From Maricaulaceae bacterium (GTDB lineage: Bacteria > Pseudomonadota > Alphaproteobacteria > Caulobacterales > Maricaulaceae), in the NCBI GenBank assembly GCA_026126205.1, contig JAHCJP010000001.1, forward strand, positions 682,001-746,000: a DNA stretch of 64,000 nucleotides, in the 5' to 3' direction. The position numbers and the translations under genes are program-made. Of the stretch, positions 51,143 to 58,599 are shown piece by piece. Within the stretch, counting starts at the first letter, position 1. Each line of letters opens with the position of its first letter. The notes below the pieces were generated by a model that was not told where the DNA came from, did no database searches, and saw nothing but the letters and a program-made list of their open reading frames with translations.

Positions 51143-52896
51143 GCGCTGTAGCGATTGAGGATTTCGACAAATCTTGGCAGCAGCGCCGCGCGCACGCCCG
51201 CATCGGCCCAGAACGGATTCATCAGCACCAGCCGCAACAGCACCAGCCGGTCCGAATCGACGGCGCCGTCATGGCGCGCCGCATGCGCCGCGATCAGCGC
51301 GCCATAGCTTTCCGCCGACAGCACGGTCTGCGACACCGCGAAGTCCGGGTCGGCCTGAAAGCGCTCGAAGGCGCGTTCGGTGCGCGCATTGGCGGCCGAC
51401 AGCGCCTCGCCGTCGCGCGCCAGCGAGAAGCACAGGATGTTGGTGTCCGCCGGGCGCAGCAGACGGGCCAGCGGTGCGGCCTCGGCCAGCGCCGCCTCGA
51501 ACGCCTTGCGGGTGTCGATGGTGGCGGCCAGCAGCGCGCCGAAGCGCTCCGGCCCGAAGCCGAGGGTCTGCCCGGTCAGCCAGGTCGCCGCCGCCCCGGC
51601 CGCGCTGCGCGAGCCTTCAAGGGTGCAGCTCCATTTGTCGCCCTCGGCCTTGCGCTCGATATAGGGCGCCTGGAAGGACGAGGCCTGATAGCGGCGCTTG
51701 TCGCGGGTGATGAAGGCCCCGCAGGCGTAAGGGATATAGCCCAGCTTGTGCGGATCGATGGTCACGGAATCGCTGCGCGCCACGGCAGCCAGCGCCCTTT
51801 GCCGCGCCGGGTCCAGCGCCTGTTGCGCCGCCCCGCCCAGCATGGCGCAGAAAAAGCCGCCGAAGGCGGCATCGACATGGTGCCAGATGTCCACGCCCTT
51901 CCCCCGCAGCGCGTCCAGCCTGTCGGCCACGGCGTCGACGGGGTCGATCTCGCCGGCCTCGGTCGTTCCCGCCACGGTGACCGCCAGCAGCACCGGCCGC
52001 GCCTGTTCCCGCGCCTGTTCGACCAGCGCCGAGAACCCGTCCCCGTCCAGCCGTCCCTCGGCGTCTAGCGGCGCGTTCAGAAACGCGCTTTCGCCAAGGC
52101 CGAACACGTTCGCCGCCTTGCGCCAGGAGAAATGCTTGTTGCCGGGCACGATCATCACCGGCCCGCGCCAGTCGCGCGCCGCGGCCTTCGACAGCCGCGC
52201 CCCGATCTCGAACGGGTTCTGCAGCACCGTGCTGCGCGCCTGCATCTCTTCGTCGCTCACCCCGCGTTCGGCGCGCAGGGCGTTGAACCGGTCCCAGCCC
52301 ATATGGGCGGCGGAGAAGATATCCAACGCATCGCCGTCGCGCTCGGCCAGCGTCAGGGCCAGCGACAGCCAGTGGTCCATGCGATAGCGCGCGCGCCACA
52401 CGGCCTCGAAATTCGCCATCGTGCCGCCGCCGGTAAAATGGCCCTGCGCCGCGGCGGGGTCATACCCCAGCATCTGCGCCAGCATGGCTATGCCCTCGGC
52501 CTCGATCACCGAGCCGACGCGGGAGACCTCTTTCGAGGTGTTGTTGGGATTGTGCAGCAGCGCCGCGAAATGCCCGAACAGGGCGGGCAGCGACAGCTCC
52601 GACACCATGTGGCCGATATAGCGCGGGGTGTATTTCGGCGTTTCGGCGCACAGCAGGTCCGTCAGCCGGCGCAACGCCCGGGCCTGTATCTCGCGCTCTT
52701 TCAGGAAATCCGCCGACAGGCGCAGATCGTCCGGGATCGCGCTGGGATCATCGCGGAACAGCGACCGGCGCCAGTCGAACCAGTGGTCCAGCACGGTCTG
52801 GAACTCGGCCCGCGCCCAGGCCTCGTTCTCTGACTTCGGCCCCGGGAAATAGGCGGCGGGCATGAAGGGCGGCGGCGTGTATCGGGCGGCGGACAT
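51139..52896 (-). CDS. PLP-dependent group II amino acid decarboxylase
   Basis: A 585-residue fold-type I PLP enzyme. The cofactor lysine is Lys384 in SVTIDPHKLGYIPYACG; the upstream GHFTGGGTMANFEAVWRAR near residue 165 and WHHVDAAFGGFF near residue 345 fit the aromatic-amino-acid/glutamate/diaminobutyrate decarboxylase group. The substrate cannot be read from the sequence with confidence. The ATG at 52896 with AGGAAGAAG upstream is chosen; the TTG nine codons before it falls inside a palindrome. It reads toward nrdD with 161 bp between them. Confidence 0.85.
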   Translation of the reverse strand: MSAARYTPPPFMPAAYFPGPKSENEAWARAEFQTVLDHWFDWRRSLFRDDPSAIPDDLRLSADFLKEREIQARALRRLTDLLCAETPKYTPRYIGHMVSELSLPALFGHFAALLHNPNNTSKEVSRVGSVIEAEGIAMLAQMLGYDPAAAQGHFTGGGTMANFEAVWRARYRMDHWLSLALTLAERDGDALDIFSAAHMGWDRFNALRAERGVSDEEMQARSTVLQNPFEIGARLSKAAARDWRGPVMIVPGNKHFSWRKAANVFGLGESAFLNAPLDAEGRLDGDGFSALVEQAREQARPVLLAVTVAGTTEAGEIDPVDAVADRLDALRGKGVDIWHHVDAAFGGFFCAMLGGAAQQALDPARQRALAAVARSDSVTIDPHKLGYIPYACGAFITRDKRRYQASSFQAPYIERKAEGDKWSCTLEGSRSAAGAAATWLTGQTLGFGPERFGALLAATIDTRKAFEAALAEAAPLARLLRPADTNILCFSLARDGEALSAANARTERAFERFQADPDFAVSQTVLSAESYGALIAAHAARHDGAVDSDRLVLLRLVLMNPFWADAGVRAALLPRFVEILNRYSA

Positions 52897-52909
52897 CGCT
52901 TCTTCCTGC

Positions 52910-52923
52910 TTGACGAATGTCAA
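52910..52923. promoter_or_regulatory. Fnr-type palindrome before the PLP decarboxylase gene
   Basis: TTGAC-GAAT-GTCAA has the same half-sites as the site before nrdD. It ends only 13 bp before the start codon of the decarboxylase, so if used it would either overlap the transcription start or block it. Regulation by an Fnr-family protein is inference. Confidence 0.5.
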
Positions 52924-53064
52924 TTAGCACGGGGCTGTCGCCAAGCCATTGACGCCGGGCGCCGCATAACGTCGCGCTGGGGTGCGCTCCGCGCCGCCGC
53001 ACCGCCTCGACCGCCGCGGCGGGCGCCGCTAGGGTCGCCGCGCAGCGGTGCGGGAGTCGCGCGC

Positions 53065-53760
53065 ATGAGGGTCAATGAAGGCCGCGGCCTGATCGCGGCG
53101 CTGGAGCGCATCGCCGACGAGGCCCCGGACGAGGGCCTGACCCTTGGCCAGTTCATCGAGGCGCTGGGCGACCGCGCCTTCGGCATGGTGCTGTTCGCCA
53201 TCGCCCTGCCGGTGTGCGTGCCGTTTCTGTATGTGATCCCCCAGATCCTCGCCTTGCCGATGCTGGCGCTGGCCGGCCAGATGGCGGCGGGCCGGGCTGA
53301 ACCCTGGCTGCCGGCGCGCTTCGCCGCGCGACGGATGGACAAGCAGGGCCTGATCGACATGGCGCGCGGCGGGCGCAAATGGTTCGGCTGGCTGGAGGCG
53401 CTGGCCCGCCCGCGCCTGCTGGCGCTGTCGGCCCCGGCGATGGAGCGGGTGATCGGCGGCTTCTTCTGCGCCTTCTGCGTCTCGATCCTCGTCCCCCTGC
53501 CGCTGACCAACACCCAGCCGGGCATCGCCATCGTCGCCGCCTCGCTGGGCCTGATCACCCGCGACGGCCTGCTGATCATCGCCGGTCTTGTCTGGGGCAC
53601 GGCGTGGATCGCCCTGCTGGTCATCGGCGGGCCGGCGCTGGTCTATTTCGTCTTCGCCTTCATCACGGCCAATGTCTGGGCCGGGCTGGCGGCGCTGGCC
53701 GTGTTCGCGGCGCTGATCGCGCTGTTCGTGCTGCTGCGGCCGAAGCGCCGCAATGGCTGA
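53065..53760 (+). CDS. exoD: ExoD-family membrane protein
   Basis: A 231-residue protein with four to five hydrophobic segments. The GLTLGQFIEALGDRAFGMVLFAIALPVCVP start and the VPLPLTNTQPGIAIVAASLGLITRDG stretch near residue 145 identify the ExoD family. In Rhizobium, exoD mutants are altered in exopolysaccharide and alkali tolerance, but the molecular role is unknown. It is divergent from the decarboxylase, with 168 bp between. Confidence 0.9.
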   Translation: MRVNEGRGLIAALERIADEAPDEGLTLGQFIEALGDRAFGMVLFAIALPVCVPFLYVIPQILALPMLALAGQMAAGRAEPWLPARFAARRMDKQGLIDMARGGRKWFGWLEALARPRLLALSAPAMERVIGGFFCAFCVSILVPLPLTNTQPGIAIVAASLGLITRDGLLIIAGLVWGTAWIALLVIGGPALVYFVFAFITANVWAGLAALAVFAALIALFVLLRPKRRNG

Positions 53761-53814
53761 CCCTGCGGCGCCGGGCCGCTTTGCGGGCGCGCGGCGAGGG
53801 CTTATCGTAACCCC

Positions 53815-54330
53815 ATGACGCTGCTGAACCGTCTTCCCGCCGCGCATCGCTGGCCGCTGTTCGCGGGCCTCGCCTCGCTGGCGATCCTGATGGGCGCGTA
53901 TGTGTTCCAGTACGGCTTCGGCTATCCGCCCTGCCCGCTGTGCTATGAGCAGCGCCATGTGCATATGGTCGCCATTGTGCTTGGCCTCGGCGCCGGGGCG
54001 CTGATGTTCTGGCGTCCGGCGCTGGCGAAATTCGGCGCGCTTGTCTGTCTGGCGCTGGCGGCGGTGTTCGCGTGGTCGGCGGGTCTGGCCGGCTGGCATG
54101 CGGGCATCGAATACGGCTTCTGGGAAGGGCCGCAGGGCTGCGCCGTCGCGGCGGGCGGCGCGGTGAGCCAGGCCGATCTCGACGCCATTCTCGGCGGCGG
54201 CGCGCGCGTCGTGCGCTGTGACGAGGTTCCCTGGTCGCTGTTCGGCATTTCGATGGCCGGTTACAACGCGCTGCTATCCGCCGCTCTGGCCGTGCTGTCG
54301 GCCCTCGCCGCGCTGCGCAGGCCGCAATGA
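53815..54330 (+). CDS. dsbB: DsbB-family disulfide bond formation protein
   Basis: A 171-residue protein with four transmembrane helices. The first periplasmic pair is Cys40-Pro-Leu-Cys43 and the second is Cys109 and Cys135, the DsbB arrangement. It should reoxidise DsbA and pass electrons to ubiquinone. It overlaps coq7 by 4 bp (ATGA), so the quinone-using enzyme and a quinone-making enzyme share an operon. Confidence 0.92.
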   Translation: MTLLNRLPAAHRWPLFAGLASLAILMGAYVFQYGFGYPPCPLCYEQRHVHMVAIVLGLGAGALMFWRPALAKFGALVCLALAAVFAWSAGLAGWHAGIEYGFWEGPQGCAVAAGGAVSQADLDAILGGGARVVRCDEVPWSLFGISMAGYNALLSAALAVLSALAALRRPQ

Positions 54331-54893
54331 GCGCGCCGCGCCGCATCCCCCTGCCCGGAACCCGAGGCAAGCAGGAACGCATTGCGCAGATGGTGCGCGT
54401 CGACCATGCCGGCGAATACGGCGCGGTGGCGATCTATCAGGGCCAGCGGGCGGTGTTCGCCCGCCTGCCGCACAAGGCGCGCATCGCCGCGCAGCTCAAA
54501 CAGATGGAGCGCGACGAACAGCACCATCTCGACGCCTTCGACGATCTGATCGTCAGCCGCGGCGTGCGGCCCACGGCGCTGGCGCCGGTGTGGGACATCG
54601 CCGGCCGGGCGCTGGGCGCCGCCACGGCGCTGATGGGCGAAAAGGCCGCCCACGCCTGCACCGAGGCGGTGGAAACCGTGATCGAGGGCCATTACGGCCG
54701 CCAGATAGAGGAACTGCGCCTCATGGGCGAACATGACCTCGCCGACACCTTCCAGGTGTTCAAGGACGAGGAGACCGCCCACAAGGATCTGGCGGTGGCC
54801 GAAGGCGCGAAGGAGACGCCGGGCTATCCCCTGCTGTCGGCGCTTATCAGAGCCGGCTGCCGCGCCGCGATCCGCGTCAGCGAGCGGGTCTAA
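54327..54893 (+). CDS. coq7: Coq7, demethoxyubiquinone hydroxylase
   Basis: A 188-residue di-iron protein. Ligand motifs are Glu30 in VDHAGEYGAVAIYQGQ, Glu61-x-x-Glu64-x-x-His67 in MERDEQHHL, EAVETVIEGHYGRQ near residue 112, and FKDEETAHKDLA near residue 150. It uses O2 for the last ring hydroxylation of ubiquinone. The window thus holds both the O2-dependent route (coq7) and the O2-free route (ubiTUV). The gene ends over the HNH gene end (4-bp convergent overlap). Confidence 0.94.
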   Translation: MSAPRRIPLPGTRGKQERIAQMVRVDHAGEYGAVAIYQGQRAVFARLPHKARIAAQLKQMERDEQHHLDAFDDLIVSRGVRPTALAPVWDIAGRALGAATALMGEKAAHACTEAVETVIEGHYGRQIEELRLMGEHDLADTFQVFKDEETAHKDLAVAEGAKETPGYPLLSALIRAGCRAAIRVSERV

Positions 54894-55456
54894 CTCTCCA
54901 GCTCGACATCCCAGTAGAGATAGTCGAGCCAGCTTTCGTGCAGGTATTTCGGCGGGAAGCGGCGGCCCTGCGCCTGCAACTGGTGCATGGTCGGCCGGTA
55001 GGGTTCGCGGATCAGGCTCAGGCCCGCTTCGCGCGGGGCGCGGCCGCCCTTCTTCAGATTGCACGGCGCGCAGGCGGCGACGATGTTCTCCCACGTCGTG
55101 CCGCCGCCGCGGCTGCGCGGGATGACATGGTCGAAGGTCAGGTCATGCACGCGGCCCGCCCCGCAATAGACGCAGGCGAAGCCGTCGCGCAGCCAGACAT
55201 TATAGCGCGTGAAGGCCGGGGTGCGGTTCTGCTGTACATAGTCGCGTAGCGCCACCACAGAGGGCAGGGCCATCTCCACCGACGGGCTGCGCACCGTTTC
55301 ACGGTAATGCGAGACCACGTCGACGCGGTCCAGGAACACGTTCTTGATCGCCTCCTGCCAGGGCCAGGTGGACAGCGGCCAGTAGGACAGCGGCTGGTAA
55401 TCGGCGTTCAGGACCAGACAGGGCCAGCCCTGCGGGGCGCGGTCAAGCACCTGCAT
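54890..55456 (-). CDS. HNH endonuclease family protein
   Basis: A 188-residue protein. Its HNH domain (about residues 95-155) has CVYCGAGRVHDLTFDHVIPRSRGGG and later ENIVAACAPCNLKKGGR; the four Cys form the zinc knuckle and His in DHVIP is the catalytic candidate. The N-terminal part LVLNADYQPLSYWPLSTWPWQEAIK is the common bacterial subtype found near housekeeping genes, whose role is unknown. The ATG at 55456 has GGGAGG upstream; a longer form from 55528 would add 24 Arg-rich residues. Confidence 0.9.
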   Translation of the reverse strand: MQVLDRAPQGWPCLVLNADYQPLSYWPLSTWPWQEAIKNVFLDRVDVVSHYRETVRSPSVEMALPSVVALRDYVQQNRTPAFTRYNVWLRDGFACVYCGAGRVHDLTFDHVIPRSRGGGTTWENIVAACAPCNLKKGGRAPREAGLSLIREPYRPTMHQLQAQGRRFPPKYLHESWLDYLYWDVELES

Positions 55457-55613
55457 GGCGGCCTCCCGCGCGCGATGGCGCGCCCTGGCGAGCTGGGTTC
55501 GCGGTCCTGAAAACGCGCCTCCCTTCATCTGCGGCGGCGATCGCGCCGGCGCGAATCACCGCGCCCCGATCATGCCGCCATGTCCGGTTTATAAACGCTT
55601 TCCGGCGACAATC

Positions 55614-56300
55614 CTATGACGCCGCCAGCGATGGCGCCGCGGCGTAGCGCCCGGACAACACCCGTGACAGGAAACGCCCGCCCAGCTCCAGCCCGTCGGG
55701 GGCGATGCCGTGCGGCACGCCGGGCGAGATATGCCATTCGCCGCCGGCGCCGGCGGCGGCGAGGCCGTCCAGCGCGTCGAACATCAGCCCGGCGGGCAGG
55801 ACATCGTCACGGTCGCCATGCACCATCAGCACCGGAGGCTTTGATTTTATCTCGCCTTTCAGCGCCTCTTTCGCCGCCAGCGCGCCGGAATAGCCAAGGA
55901 TGCCGGCCAGCCCCGGCGAACGGCGCAGGCCGGCATGCAGCGCCATCATCGTGCCTTGCGAAAACCCGACCAGGGCGATGTCCGCCGGCGCCAGCGAATA
56001 GCGCGCCATCTCCTGATCCAGAAAGCGGTCGACCGCCGGGGCGGCGGAGCGCGCGCCGGACTCCATCAACGCCGGGTCAAGCCGCGCGATGGGAAACCAC
56101 TGATAGCCGGAAGGGTGGCCGGGAACCGGATCCGGCGCGTTGGGGGCGACGAACTGCACATCGGGCAGATCGCGCGCCCAGTGGCCGGCGAGGCCGATCA
56201 GATCCTCTCCATTCGCGCCATAGCCGTGCAGCAGCACCACCAGCTTGCGGGGGCGGCCGCCGGAAAGCGGCGGCTGGCGCGGTCCGTCGAGAGGGGTCAT
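55614..56300 (-). CDS. Carboxylesterase/phospholipase-type alpha/beta hydrolase
   Basis: A 228-residue protein in the carboxylesterase-phospholipase (YpfH-like) family. LVVLLHGYGANGEDL near residue 20 forms the oxyanion loop, GFSQGTMMA near residue 118 is the nucleophile elbow, HGDRDDVLP near residue 165 gives the Asp, and GVPHGI near residue 200 the His. The ATG at 56300 begins MTPLDGPRQPPL; a 30-codon upstream extension has no support. It is divergent from gluQRS. The natural substrate is unknown. Confidence 0.88.
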   Translation of the reverse strand: MTPLDGPRQPPLSGGRPRKLVVLLHGYGANGEDLIGLAGHWARDLPDVQFVAPNAPDPVPGHPSGYQWFPIARLDPALMESGARSAAPAVDRFLDQEMARYSLAPADIALVGFSQGTMMALHAGLRRSPGLAGILGYSGALAAKEALKGEIKSKPPVLMVHGDRDDVLPAGLMFDALDGLAAAGAGGEWHISPGVPHGIAPDGLELGGRFLSRVLSGRYAAAPSLAAS

Positions 56301-56395
56301 GGCGGCTCCTGAAAGGCGTCTGCGGGCGGGAGGGGCGACTATAACCGCCCCGGCGCGGGCTTGAAGCCCCGGCGGCGCCGGGCGATGCATGGCGC

Positions 56396-57268
56396 ATGAG
56401 CCGTTTCATCACCCGCTTCGCGCCCTCGCCCACCGGCTATCTGCATCTTGGCCATGCCTTTTCGGCGCTGACGGCGTTCCGCGCCGCACGAGAGGCGGGC
56501 GGGCGCTTCATCCTGCGCATCGAGGATATCGACCGCACGCGCTGCAAACCCGAATACGAGGCGGCGATATATGAAGACCTGTCTTGGCTGGGGATCGAAT
56601 GGGAAACCCCGGTGCGGCGGCAGAGCGATCATTTCGGCGATTACGCGAAGGCGCTCGACAAACTGATCGCGCAGGGCGCGGTCTATCGCTGTTTCAAGAC
56701 CCGCAGGGAGATCGTCGACGAGATCGCCCGCGCTCCGCATGGCCCCGGCGAGGGGCCGGACGGCCTGATCTATCCCGGCCCGGCCGAACCGATGGATGCG
56801 GATGAAGAGGCCGACCGGCTGGCGCGCGGCGAGGCCTTCGCCTGGCGGCTGTCGCTGGCCCGCTGCCGCGACATTCTGGGCGCGGACTATGCCCGCCTGA
56901 CCTTCACCGAACAGGGCGCAGGCCCGGACGGCGAGACGGGAGAGGTGACAGCGCGGCCGGAATTGCTCGGCGACGCGGTGGTCGCGCGCAAGGACGCGGG
57001 AACCAGCTATCACCTCGCCGTGGTGCATGACGACGCGCTGCAGGGCGTGACGCATGTGATCCGCGGGGCGGACCTGTTCGCCTCCACCCATCTGCATGTG
57101 CTGCTGATGGCGCTGCTCGGCCTGCCGCAGCCTGTGTTCCGCCACCACCGCCTGTTGACGGACGCGGACGGCAAACGCTTCGCCAAGCGCGACCGCGCCG
57201 CAACCTTGCGCTCGTTGCGCGAGAACGGAGAGACCGCGGCGCAGGTTCTGGCGCGGCTGGGGTTTTGA
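56396..57268 (+). CDS. gluQRS: GluQRS, glutamyl-queuosine tRNA(Asp) synthetase
   Basis: A 290-residue truncated glutamyl-tRNA synthetase homologue. The HIGH-type motif is RFAPSPTGYLHLGHAFSAL, with GRFILRIEDIDRTRCKPEYE after it, and the KMSKS-like motif is KRFAKRD near residue 260. The anticodon-binding domain is absent, as in all GluQRS. It attaches glutamate to queuosine in tRNA(Asp). It begins 95 bp from the divergent esterase gene and is followed by a palindromic repeat. Confidence 0.94.
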   Translation: MSRFITRFAPSPTGYLHLGHAFSALTAFRAAREAGGRFILRIEDIDRTRCKPEYEAAIYEDLSWLGIEWETPVRRQSDHFGDYAKALDKLIAQGAVYRCFKTRREIVDEIARAPHGPGEGPDGLIYPGPAEPMDADEEADRLARGEAFAWRLSLARCRDILGADYARLTFTEQGAGPDGETGEVTARPELLGDAVVARKDAGTSYHLAVVHDDALQGVTHVIRGADLFASTHLHVLLMALLGLPQPVFRHHRLLTDADGKRFAKRDRAATLRSLRENGETAAQVLARLGF

Positions 57269-57283
57269 GGGGGCTTCTGACTT

Positions 57284-57395
57284 CCCTCGTCCTTCGTGGC
57301 TCGCCGCCCTTGGCGGCTCGCACCTCAGGGTGAGGGAAAATGCACAAACACCCTCACACTGAGGTGCTGACGAAGTCAGCCACGAAGGGCGAGGG
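57284..57395. repeat. Palindromic dispersed repeat, copy A
   Basis: A 112-bp element between the convergent gluQRS and prmA genes. Outer arms are CCCTCGTCCTTCGTGGCT and AGCCACGAAGGGCGAGGG; inner parts CACCTCAGGGTGAGGG and CCCTCACACTGAGGTG form a second nested inverted pair. The complementarity continues a few bases outside (GGGCTTCTG and CAGAAAGCCC). Two further copies lie at 58482-58592 and 63017-63143. It can fold into a long hairpin and may end transcription of both genes. Confidence 0.88.
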
Positions 57396-57406
57396 TCCAG
57401 AAAGCC

Positions 57407-58282
57407 CTACCCCTTCGGTTTGCGCGCCAGCAGCGTCTCCCAGCCGTCCAGCGGCTCGCGGCGTTCGATGCTCAGCCCCTCGGCCTCATAGGCGCGGCCC
57501 ACCTCGCCCTGCTGCCCGGTCATCAGGCCGGAGAGGATGGCCGCGCCGCCGGGCTTCAGCGCGCCGGCGACCACCGGGGCGAGATCGACCAGCGGCCCGG
57601 CGAGGATGTTGGCGAACACCAGATCAAAGCGCACGTCCTTGAACGCTGGATGCGCCAGGCCGCCGGCGACCAGGCACTGCACATGCGATGCGCCGTTCAG
57701 ATTGGCGTTGCGGTTCGCCTCCTCCACCGCGTCGGCGTCGATGTCGCTGGCCATGACATGCGCGGCGGGCAGGGCCAGCGCCGCGGCGATGGCCAGCGTG
57801 CCGGCGCCGCAGCCGAGATCGAGAATGCTGCGCGGCTGTTCGCCGGCGTCCAGCATGGCGCTGAAGGCCAGCAGGCAACCCTTCGTGGTGCCGTGATGGC
57901 CGGTGCCGAAGGCGGGGCCGGCCTCTATCTGGATGGCGATGCGCCCGTCATCCGGCGCCGCGTCATGGCCGCCATGGACGACGAAGCGCCCGGCCTGCAC
58001 CGGCGGCAGCGCCCGCTGCGACAGGCGCACCCAGTCTTGTTCGGCAAGCGGCGCGACGCGCGCGTCAATGCCCTCGCCGTCCAGCCCCAGTCCGGCGATC
58101 AGCGCCTCGGCCTGTTTCATGGTTTCGGTGAGGATTTCGAGCCGTCCCTGCGCCGGGTCGTCATCGCGCTCGAACACCGACCAGGACAGCGCCGGGGCGG
58201 GATCGGACCCGTCCAGCCACTTCGCCGCCGCCAGCAGCGCCGCGAACGGCCCCCCGGCCTCCAGCTTCCACAATCCGCCCAT
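57407..58282 (-). CDS. prmA: PrmA, ribosomal protein L11 methyltransferase
   Basis: A 291-residue protein. The C-terminal class I methyltransferase domain has the SAM loop LDLGCGAGTLAIAAAL near residue 150 and FDLVFANILAGPLVDLAP near residue 215, the NILA motif of PrmA. It trimethylates ribosomal protein L11. The N-terminal part (about 1-100) is the substrate-binding domain. Both ends of the gene are next to palindromic repeats. Confidence 0.93.
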   Translation of the reverse strand: MGGLWKLEAGGPFAALLAAAKWLDGSDPAPALSWSVFERDDDPAQGRLEILTETMKQAEALIAGLGLDGEGIDARVAPLAEQDWVRLSQRALPPVQAGRFVVHGGHDAAPDDGRIAIQIEAGPAFGTGHHGTTKGCLLAFSAMLDAGEQPRSILDLGCGAGTLAIAAALALPAAHVMASDIDADAVEEANRNANLNGASHVQCLVAGGLAHPAFKDVRFDLVFANILAGPLVDLAPVVAGALKPGGAAILSGLMTGQQGEVGRAYEAEGLSIERREPLDGWETLLARKPKG

Positions 58283-58332
58283 CCTCGATTCCTAGCGGGC
58301 GGACAGTCACTTGGCGAGGGGGAGTGTGATTC

Positions 58333-58457
58333 ATCCTCCCCCTTGATGGGGGAGGTGGCCCGAAGGGCCGGTGGGGGTGGTTTCCAGGAGAGGGCGTCTC
58401 CACCCCCCTCCGTCCGCCGCTGCGCGCCGGACACCTCCCCCACAAAGGGGGGAGGAT
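58333..58457. repeat. Palindromic repeat of a second family
   Basis: A 125-bp element in the 317-bp gap between prmA and uvrD. Its arms are ATCCTCCCCCTTGATGGGGG followed by AGGTGGCCCGAAGGGCCG on the left and CACCTCCCCCACAAAGGGG followed by GGAGGAT on the right, with GTGGGGGTGG and CCACCCCCC inside. Such elements are common in alphaproteobacterial genomes. Only one copy is seen here. Confidence 0.78.
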
Positions 58458-58481
58458 TGGGGTGCGCTCCCTGCCTCTTTC

Positions 58482-58592
58482 CCCTCGTCCTTCGTGGCTC
58501 GCCGCTCTTGGCGGCTCGCACCTCAGGATGAGGGAAAATGCACTTTCACCCTCACCCTGAGGTGCTGACGAAGTCAGCCACGAAGGGCGAGG
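58482..58592. repeat. Palindromic dispersed repeat, copy B
   Basis: A 111-bp element, about 95 per cent like copy A in its outer arms (CCCTCGTCCTTCGTGGCT and AGCCACGAAGGGCGAGG). It follows the stop of uvrD by 8 bp and could serve as its transcription end. Confidence 0.88.
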
Positions 58593-58599
58593 CGCCCCC

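Noticed and set aside
57284..57395. Insertion sequence
   Set aside because: The element has long inverted arms but no transposase gene and no target duplication; it is a small dispersed palindromic repeat.
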